The notes beneath the pieces were generated by a model that saw only the letters and a program-made list of their open reading frames with translations, did no database searches and was not told where the DNA came from. From assembly GCA_015478945.1 (NCBI GenBank), contig JABUQX010028306.1, positions 35,001 to 62,500 on the forward strand: 27,500 nt of DNA, given 5' to 3'. The first letter of the stretch is position 1, and each line of letters starts with the position of its first letter. Made by a program: the position numbers and the translations under genes. Shown one piece after another: positions 1-27,500 of the stretch. The DNA comes from Trachelipus rathkii. Lineage: Eukaryota > Arthropoda > Malacostraca > Isopoda > Trachelipodidae.

Positions 1-77
1 GTATGTATGTATGTATGTATGTATGTATGTATGTATGTATTGTTTCCATGACGGCTGTTTATTGTAATCATCATCGC

Positions 78-152
<75 letters not shown>

Positions 153-211
153 CGTTGTAGTGATACTAGTCACTATAACCACCACATTGAATATTTTATT
201 ATTATTATTAA

Positions 212-252
<41 letters not shown>

Positions 253-302
253 TATTATTATTAATAAATATATAATTATTATTATTTTTTATTTATATTA
301 TT

Positions 303-357
<55 letters not shown>

Positions 358-439
358 TATATATTATTATATATAATATATTATGTAAAATATATATATA
401 TATATATATAATATATATAATATAGTATGTATATACCTA
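1..439. repeat. Microsatellite block: GTAT, AGT, ATT, AT
   Basis: (GTAT)10 at 1-40, (AGT)n at 78-153, ATT from about 197 to 290, and AT from 306 to 420. No gene seen. Confidence 0.95.
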
Positions 440-3330
440 TTCAAAGAGTGGGTGTTGAACGCCTCAAAAAATCCATCTAACGCAAATTACGCAGATGAGC
501 ACAGACGCAGGCTTAAAGTGGCAGGAAAGAAAGAAGCACCGCAGCGAACCAGTCTGGAGTTAATAACATCAACACAAAACTCATGTGCCGACAAAGCACC
601 CCTTGTGCTATGAGGGCGTCCGTAAAGGTGGTGGTACGCGGATGATAAGTTCCCCTCGAGCACTTGCCGCTACAGTACCTATGAGAATAGGGATAAAGCA
701 CCAACATCGCGCAGGTACATATAATGGGTCAAGTGAACTAGAAATAAACGGACAGTTTATAAGTCTTTTGCCTTTCACTCGACCCCTATCAAAAGCCGGA
801 TGAACCAGAGCCCCCGCCCCCCCACAGATATGAAGCAGTACTCCATACAAGGGCGGATGAGACCATTGTATAGCTGGAGGAACTGAGAAGAGGAAAAAAA
901 AGTCTCCCAGTCTAAACAGAACTTCCAGTTCTTTAAGGCCGCCCTAGCAACCACTGTGATTTGAGGTTTCAAAACATTTTTTTGTTTTATGTTAAAGCCA
1001 AGGATGTTTATATTGTCAACAGGAGAGACGAGAGAACCGTCGAAAGAGATAGAAAAGTTAAGTGTCTTAGAGAAAGAGATTTGTAGAAGTTGGGTTTTTA
1101 AAGAGTTAATTTCACAACTTGAGACGACCCAACCCCTGAATTCTATCCAGAATCAGCGAGAATAGAATCGGAAGATTAAGACGAGAGGAGGCAATCCTAG
1201 AAGTAAAAGATGGAGCAGAATTGATATGAGTTGAAGAATGAAAGGTCAAGTCATCGTTACATATGAGTGGATAAGTTAGATGCAGTGAGAAATCATTGAT
1301 GAAGCAGGATAAAGTAGGAATAAAAAACCCTGAGGAACACCACTATTGACAGAAAAAGAAGAAGTCGCCCCATCAACAACAGCCGACATTGAGCGATTTG
1401 AAAGAAAGCTAGACATAAGTAAGCAAGAGAAGGAGGAACCAAAGGAGGGGAGCTGGAGAGCAGTGACGCGTGCATAACCCGGTCAAAATGCTTTGGATAA
1501 TGTCAAGCGTCACCACCAAGTCTTCCCGTAGTTTCCTAAGGCGGAAAACATAAATCTGTTAAAAGGGAAAGTATATCGCCAGTAATCTCAGCCCGGAAAG
1601 CCGTACTTGGTAATCAAAAGAAGGGAAAGGAGATTTCCAGATGACTAAGAAGTGAGATTGCAGAAGGGTTTTCAAAGATCTTAGATAAAGAATGCAAGTG
1701 AGAGCTATAGGGCGATATTTGGAAGGATCGAGCAGCATTATTTTTTCGGAATAGGTTGGATACATATGCGCGCTTCCAAACACTGAGGGAAAGTTATAGT
1801 ATTGAGCAATAGAGAATATAGATGAACGAGGGGTGGGGTCAGAACGGAAGCACACTTCCAAAACTCGGGGAGGAATGCATCCGGGCCACCCGCCTTCCTA
1901 ACGTTCATAGATTTTAGGAGCTCATGCCCCCGATCAAATGAAATGACAGGTAAAGACATAGGACAACCTGAGAGGAGAAGGAGGAAGGAAGAGGAATACC
2001 AGAATTAGAGGAAAATAGGAAGGCCAAAAGAGATGATTGGCCTTTTCAGTTGAAGTAACAAAATCATCAGAGCGAATGAGAGGAGGAAAAGATGATTTAC
2101 CAGAAGTTGTTAGAAAGATGTTTTTTTGGCAACGAGGCCAGAGAGATTTTGTCAGTAGGCAGAAACCCAAAGAGGTCAGCGCATTTTCGTTTAAATGAAA
2201 GTCCGCTTGCTCGTTGAAGAGTAAATCCCTGCAACGATTTCTAGCTGAATGAGAATTGGCAAGAGTGATAGGAGAACGAATATTGTTCCACAACCCGATT
2301 AGCATTGTCTCTAGCCTGAATGGCCGGAGAACAAGCACGATCGACCCATGGATTTTGAGGAGAAAAAGATTCAGTCCAAGAAGGAATGAACCTGCTCATA
2401 CCCATTAACAATTACAGTTTCCCACTTTATCGGCAGAATCTGAAGCGTCTGAAGAGTCAATTAGCAGGTCCACTTCACATTATAGATAAGCGAGAAGCAA
2501 CGCAATGCCCCCAATCGGCCCGATCAAAGTTTCCAGAAAAAACGCATAGGGCAGAATGGAGCTGTTGGAGAGGAAAGTATTAAAATTAAGAGATATAATT
2601 TTGTGGTCAGATTTACGATAGGAGCGAAGTGGTGTATTTATAAGAGAGAAGGACTAGTGTTGAAAAATAGGTCAAGTGTGTTTCAAGAAATCGGTTGGGG
2701 AACGATCCGGAAATTGTTGTAGTTATTTAATCAGTTTGTCCAGGATCCGTTGAGAATACTGAATGATTCGCTTCCTCCCAACTAAATCAGTAGGAGAGGA
2801 ACCCAACAATTCAGTATTTGTGTACATTGAAAACCCTAAAATAGAGGACCTCAGAATTGGATGAGAAGATATAACAGTCTCGTGAGAAGTAGTAACGTAA
2901 TCAAAAAAAGCATAAAAAACAGTTCTGTAAGAAGAACAGAAGCAGAAGCAAAAAATAATTGTAGTAGAAGGAAGAAAGATTTTAAGCCACAGAAATCGAA
3001 GTTGGGATTCGAGATTCTCGAGACGTGTTATAGAAAAGAATATATTTACATAGGCACATACTCCACCCTTCAAACGGAAATTATAAAATAAGTTATAGTT
3101 GGATAAATTAAACGAGTTGAAGGATGAATTCCTGGCCAGCTGGGTCTCAGACAAGAGCATAAAATTAGGTTTTAGAGTTAGAGAGGGTATTCCAATGATG
3201 CAGAGTTAGAGTGCAAGCGCATTGATGTTGGTAAAGTCAAAAAGAAAGCCCACGCCTGTGCCAAATCTGCTATCAGATGCACGCCCCACGCACACGCACA
3301 ACGCACCAGCAACCGCACACGCACACGCAA
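440..3330 (-). mobile_element. Decayed Jockey-like non-LTR retrotransposon (APE endonuclease + reverse transcriptase)
   Basis: Minus-strand reading in several broken frames follows the order of a Jockey/BS-type ORF2. An endonuclease start lies near 3160-2860 (LLSETQL, LKGGVCAYVN, LRFLWLKIFLPSTTIIFCF). A linker follows near 2340-2050 (SARNRC, then SSFPPLIRSDD). RT fingers at 1960-1690 read RKAGGPDAFLPEFWKCA, IQPIPKK and DPSKYRPIALTCIL. A palm part at 1327-1341 encodes GVPQG. The catalytic box near 1250-1258 reads NDD where ADD is expected. The 3' part at 900-850 has LYNGLIRPCMEYCF, and the C-terminus runs to about 440. Many stops and frameshifts make it non-coding. Clade assignment is from remembered family signatures; the exact ends are uncertain. 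Confidence 0.82.
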
Positions 3331-3333
3331 TCA

Positions 3334-3427
<94 letters not shown>
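3334..3427. repeat. Adenine homopolymer, ~94 nt
   Basis: One uninterrupted A run after a CACACGCACACG stretch. It could be a retroposition tail or an assembly artefact. Confidence 0.9.
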
Positions 3428-3429
<2 letters not shown>

Positions 3430-3942
3430 AGGAAAATTTTTTTGTAAGACCTAAAAACTAAATTTTAAAACGATAAAATCATATTTACACGAATATAAAT
3501 CTAAAAATATAATAATTCCTCTTTATAAAACATTAGTTCACACGCTCTCACGAAATTGCGAAAAAAAAAAAAATACTATTGATCAACTAAAAAAGTAGAT
3601 AAATCTGTATAAATTATAATAAAGGCTGTCCAAATAGGTAAATTTTACGCTAAAGACCAAGTTGGAGAAACGCTAAAAATCTAAGTTAAAAAGGAAATCG
3701 AGGAAAAAAAAAACAACCTAGTACTAGCTATCTATATCGAACTAGATTTATTATTGAATCTAAAAGTTTTCTATATTTTGCCACTAAAAAAGTAAAGAAA
3801 GTATCGGCTTAAAGTATCGGCCATTTTAAACCCATACCGATACGCGATACCGATACGATACCATACAAAAATGGCCATTACTACCGATACCGATACCGAA
3901 TACTATCGGTACATCCAAATATATAATATAATATAGATATAT

Positions 3943-3993
<51 letters not shown>

Positions 3994-4035
3994 TATAAAA
4001 TATATATTTATAAATATAATTTTTATTATATATAA

Positions 4036-4080
<45 letters not shown>
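3428..4080. repeat. AT-rich sequence ending in (AT)n
   Basis: 3428-3800 is AT-rich with no recognisable gene. From 3920 to 4079 it is mostly AT dinucleotides. Confidence 0.8.
3801..3915. repeat. GATACC-rich palindromic repeat
   Basis: Contains repeated CCGATAC units and the inverted pair GGCCATTTT (3819-3827) / AAAATGGCC (3868-3876), with GTATCGGC at the left and CTATCGGTAC at the right. Probably a small non-autonomous element. Confidence 0.5.
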
Positions 4081-4081
<1 letters not shown>

Positions 4082-4094
4082 TAAGGATAAAAAT

Positions 4095-4337
<243 letters not shown>

Positions 4338-4594
4338 TTTCAGTGAGTCGTTGGAATGAGATAAAACAACTCTCTATACACTTGCGGGCGGGCGGGCGGA
4401 CTCCACACACACACATGCTGACATACATACATACAAGTCTATGATACCTCGGGGGTAGAATTTTTTTATATACTTGCGGATGTGGATATGAATGAGGATT
4501 TCTAACACAAATGAAATCTTGATAGGTACCAGTAAATTGAGGATGCATATCATGGGGTATATGTGGATAGTCTGCTATTACAAATGTGGCATAT

Positions 4595-4960
4595 AAGCGC
4601 CTACACACTCACACATACACACACACCTGCACATTCACACACTCACTCTTACACACACATACACACCTACTCACACACACACTCTCACACGCACATACCT
4701 ACTCACACACGCATCTGCACATTCGCTCACTCTTACACGCACACACCTACTCACACACTCACTCTTACACACACACACACACTCACTCTACTCACTCTAC
4801 TCACTCTTACGCACACACGCGCACTCACTTTTAAACTCACACACACACGTATTCACACCTACACACACACCATCACATTCACTCACTCTTCCAAGTACAC
4901 ACCTACTCACACACACACTCACCTATGCACACACCTATGCACACACACACGTAAAGTACC
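4595..4960. repeat. CA-rich compound microsatellite
   Basis: CACACACTCACTCTTACAC-type units. The threonine/histidine-rich open frames here have no domain. The flanks (4340-4594 and 4961-5180) show no gene. Confidence 0.9.
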
Positions 4961-5184
4961 GTTATCTTGCAATTAAGTTTGTGTCATAGAATTTACGGTA
5001 TCAGATATTCTTAAATAGTTTTAAAGCTCGATTTTTTTTTTTCACTATTTTAATAGTTGAATAGTTTATAGTTTCGTTTCTCTTTATATGGTACTTTGTT
5101 TGGTAGTACACTCCTTTTGTGGTAGGATATATGATTTATTTATTTATTTTTTTCTTTTCAAACCTTTTAATAATTTTTTTTGCT

Positions 5185-5216
<32 letters not shown>

Positions 5217-5336
5217 ATATTATATATATTTATATATATATATAGTAATATAATATATATTATATGTATATGATATATATAGTATATTATAATTTATATA
5301 TATAGTATATTTTATATTTATATATATATTATATAT

Positions 5337-5368
<32 letters not shown>

Positions 5369-5416
5369 ATAGTATATATAATTAATATATATATATCATA
5401 TAGTAGATATATATAT

Positions 5417-5469
<53 letters not shown>

Positions 5470-5515
5470 ATATATATATATCTGGAGATATACGATATAT
5501 ATATATATATATATA
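5185..5515. repeat. AT dinucleotide tract before exon 1
   Basis: Imperfect (AT)n with a few G or C interruptions, ending about 30 nt upstream of the exon 1 acceptor. Confidence 0.95.
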
Positions 5516-5546
5516 TTCATTTTATTTTATTTACCTCTTTTTACAG

Positions 5547-24979
<19,433 letters not shown>

Positions 24980-25043
24980 GTAAGTATTAGTGCTTGTAGT
25001 TCTAAAGGAAAGGTGATGTGGATTTAAAACAATAAAATTAACA

Positions 25044-26893
25044 ATGTCCCATCACTTGAGAGGCGATGACTCCTCCATGTTTTTAGTTGGGCAGATGAAC
25101 CACCAAACAATTGGAGCTAAATTAACATCCAATCGCCAAACATTATCTGTTTTATTTTATAATACTCGTGAAGTTAAGCTCACCCTTAGTGAAACTGTTA
25201 ATTTAGTTATACGTGAATGAAGGAAAAGGTTTTTGGCAAAAAGCAAAGATTCCAACAAGAACCTTTCCCAACCTATATTGTGCATGGGGAGATCTACAAA
25301 AAATATACAAAAATATCTCCAAAGACCTTTAGAGCACGTGAAAAAGCATTTTTAAATAACTTTACAATCTGTCTGATATAGCACACGCAAATGCTCTTAA
25401 TATGATGAAAATAGGAGACATAATCTTGCAGCGACAAAGAAAACAAGAACGAACAGGCTGCATGGCTGGTGTAGACAAAAAAACTTTCAAGTAAAGAAAT
25501 AGCAAGAGAGAACAGAATAGAGAAGAAATATGTCGTCAAATTATATATGAAGAATCGGTATCAATTACATCTGTTGCTCCAGCATCTGATAAATGTGACA
25601 CCCCAAGATCTAATTCATCTGAAGGCTCTAACGAAGAATTTGCTTCAAAAGCTGTTGAGGATGCAGCAGATACCAATGTGTCAAAGAGAGGGATGATAGA
25701 TATTATGACACCAAAAATTGGCGGCAGACTTAGACAGATGCAAATTTAGCATACGAGATGCTGTATATGTTGTTGAGGTAACAGCAGAGAAGTACTGGGA
25801 TATGATGCCGATAATCTTCCTAAAAATCGATCGGCCATCCAACGAGCTCGGAAAAAAACTAAGAGGAATCGTGCTGGAAGATATTAAATCTGCATTTAGT
25901 GAAAATATACTTGATTTTGCAACAGTTCATTGGGATGGAAAACTAATCCCTCCCTTAAATGTCAGAGATCCGAAGATAGAAATGCTTCCAATAGTTATTA
26001 TATATGGAAAAAATAAACAATTAATTGGTGTTCCAGAATTACAAAATTCATCAGGTAGAGAACAAGCGGAAGCAGTAATTAATGCTGCAAACAACTGGGA
26101 AATAAAGGATAGAGTCCAAATTCTTTGTTGCGATACAACTGCATCAAATACGGGTAGGTTCAATGGCGCTGTTATACTAACTGAACAAATTTTTAACAGA
26201 GAGTTACTGTTTTTTCTATGCCGTCATCACATATATGAGCTAGTTTTGCGTAGCTCATCTGAAAGTAAAATACGTGAAGCAATAAGAAGTCCAGAAACAC
26301 CATTTTTCAAGTCATTTACAGACTGGAATAAAATAAATAGAAATAACTATTACAATGATGACGTTATGCTAAAAAACGGGTTTTAGTGAATCTGAGTTAT
26401 ATGAAATAATTAACTTGCTGAACAGAGCATTAAGAAAAAAGTCTCTACGAAATGATTACCACGAGTTAACTGAATTAAGTATAATCTATTTTGGTGAAGA
26501 TTTTAATAGAAATTTCAAGATTTGTCCTCCGGGTGGTATGCACCAAGCTGGTTGGATGATCAGAACATTTTATGCTCTAAAGATGTATTTGTTGAGGCAT
26601 GGGCTTAAATTATGTGATTAAGATATACAGTCCCTAAGAATGATTGCTTTTTCATCGTTAAAATGTACATGAAACCATAGTGTACCTGCAATTCAGCGGA
26701 AGCAGCACCAAATCAAGATTTGTGTTTTTAAGATCAATAAAAAAAAATCGAGATTATTGATCCCATTGTATCTGAAGCAACTCTGAACATATTTATGCAT
26801 CATTTGTGGTACTTATCAGAAGAAGCGTCAGTTTTATCGCAATTTGACGACAATGTAACTGTTGAAAACAAAATGAAGATCATGCATAAATAG
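25044..26893 (+). pseudogene. Decayed RNase H-fold transposase-like gene (family unnamed here)
   Basis: A single ancestral reading frame can be followed through several frameshifts and stops. A possible ATG at 25044 opens MSHHLRGDDSSMF, KLTSNRQTLSVLFYN and REVKLTLSETVNLVI (TGA at 25218). Then come FWQKAKIPTRTFPN, LSDIAHANALNMMK (25369 on) and ERTGCMAGVDKK (TAA at 25492). After an A-run frameshift near 25710, an open segment runs to 26386 with VHWDGKLIPP (Asp at 25934), CCDTTASNTGRFNG (Asp at 26132) and CRHHIYELVL (26219 on). Later parts are CPPGGMHQAGWMIRTFYALK and HHLWYLSEEA. D, D and H/E spacing suggests a transposase-type nuclease. From memory, relatives are common uncharacterised proteins in arthropods and cnidarians. 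No terminal repeats were found. Confidence 0.7.
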
Positions 26894-26935
26894 AGGGTTA
26901 GAACACTACAACTGTAAATTGACGATAAATATTTG

Positions 26936-27182
<247 letters not shown>

Positions 27183-27500
27183 TTTACTTACAACTTTACA
27201 ACCGCTCCCAGGAAGAGTCAAGACCCTGTCAGCGGGACCAGCGCTCTTCTGAATCTTCTCTTTCTTCCAAAACTCCATCTTCCTTCAGCTCCTGCATCGA
27301 CGGCAATCCATTCTTCTCAATGAGTCCTCACCGACTCTCCCACTCTTCTAGGTCTCTTCCACTCCATCTCTCTTGCCACTCTTCCTCGTGCATCTCCAGA
27401 TGCCCACCGTCAATCTGGCTGCATCATCTTATCATTATGCCTTCACTAGTAACGTCTTCTCTTATTCTTTTCGTTTCTCTGTCTGTCTCTCTAGTTTCCA
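27183..27500. other. Unassigned GC-richer sequence
   Basis: CT-rich, non-repetitive, unlike the neighbouring AT-rich intron. On the minus strand it leads into an AAT tail, which fits a retroelement 3' end. I recognise no domain. Confidence 0.3.

Noticed and set aside
4563..4976. His/Thr-rich open frame
   Set aside because: CA-type microsatellite; no start context, domain or splice pattern.

Overview
The window is eukaryotic, AT-rich, intron-rich and unusually full of microsatellites. The only host gene I can support is an interior part of an unconventional class XVIII myosin (Myo18, the MYO18A/Mhcl family) on the + strand. Ten exons between 5547 and 24979 total 1692 nt, exactly 564 codons, and every splice phase is compatible. 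They run from just before the P-loop to shortly before the actin-binding helices of the motor. The N-terminal part (PDZ and early motor) and the rest of the motor, IQ motif and coiled coil lie outside the window. Pentameric TTAGG/CCTAA arrays (the arthropod telomere motif) and the repeat families suggest an arthropod, most likely a decapod crustacean; this is inference.

Layout: 1-440 microsatellites; 440-3330 a decayed Jockey-like LINE (- strand); 3334-5515 A-, AT-, ATT- and CA-rich simple repeats with a small palindromic repeat; 5547-5757 exon 1 (P-loop); 5758-10325 intron with ATT arrays, a SINE fragment, a four-copy 140-bp tandem repeat and a CR1-like LINE tail (+); 10326-10468 exon 2 (switch I); 10574-12105 an RTE-type LINE relic (copy A, +); 12205-12366 exon 3; 12827-13870 a second CR1-like LINE tail (-); 14400-15545 minisatellite, CT and AT tracts; 15546-15690 exon 4; 15722-17165 RTE relic copy B (-), carrying a nested MITE-like insert and a telomeric-repeat insert; 17491-17632 exon 5, whose 3' end and splice donor are repeated about eleven times in the following intron; 18723-18845 exon 6; 19591-19783 exon 7 (switch II); 20066-21890 telomere-like array, AT tract, dimeric SINE and two inverted-repeat elements; 21921-22146 exon 8; about 660 bp of CT repeats; 24218-24380 exon 9; 24796-24979 exon 10; 25044-26893 a decayed gene of an RNase H-fold transposase-like family, starting 65 nt after the exon 10 donor; then ATT repeats and an unassigned GC-richer end.

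The exons are small islands (123-226 nt) whose splice sites repeatedly sit within a few tens of bases of microsatellites or mobile elements. The most interesting signal is the 17613-18270 minisatellite, which multiplies a functional exon end together with its GTATGT donor. The first duplicate donor lies exactly 57 nt downstream and is in frame, so the array could create alternative length variants of the myosin motor. A second informative pair is the two RTE copies, because copy A acts as an empty-site control for the MITE and telomeric insertions in copy B.
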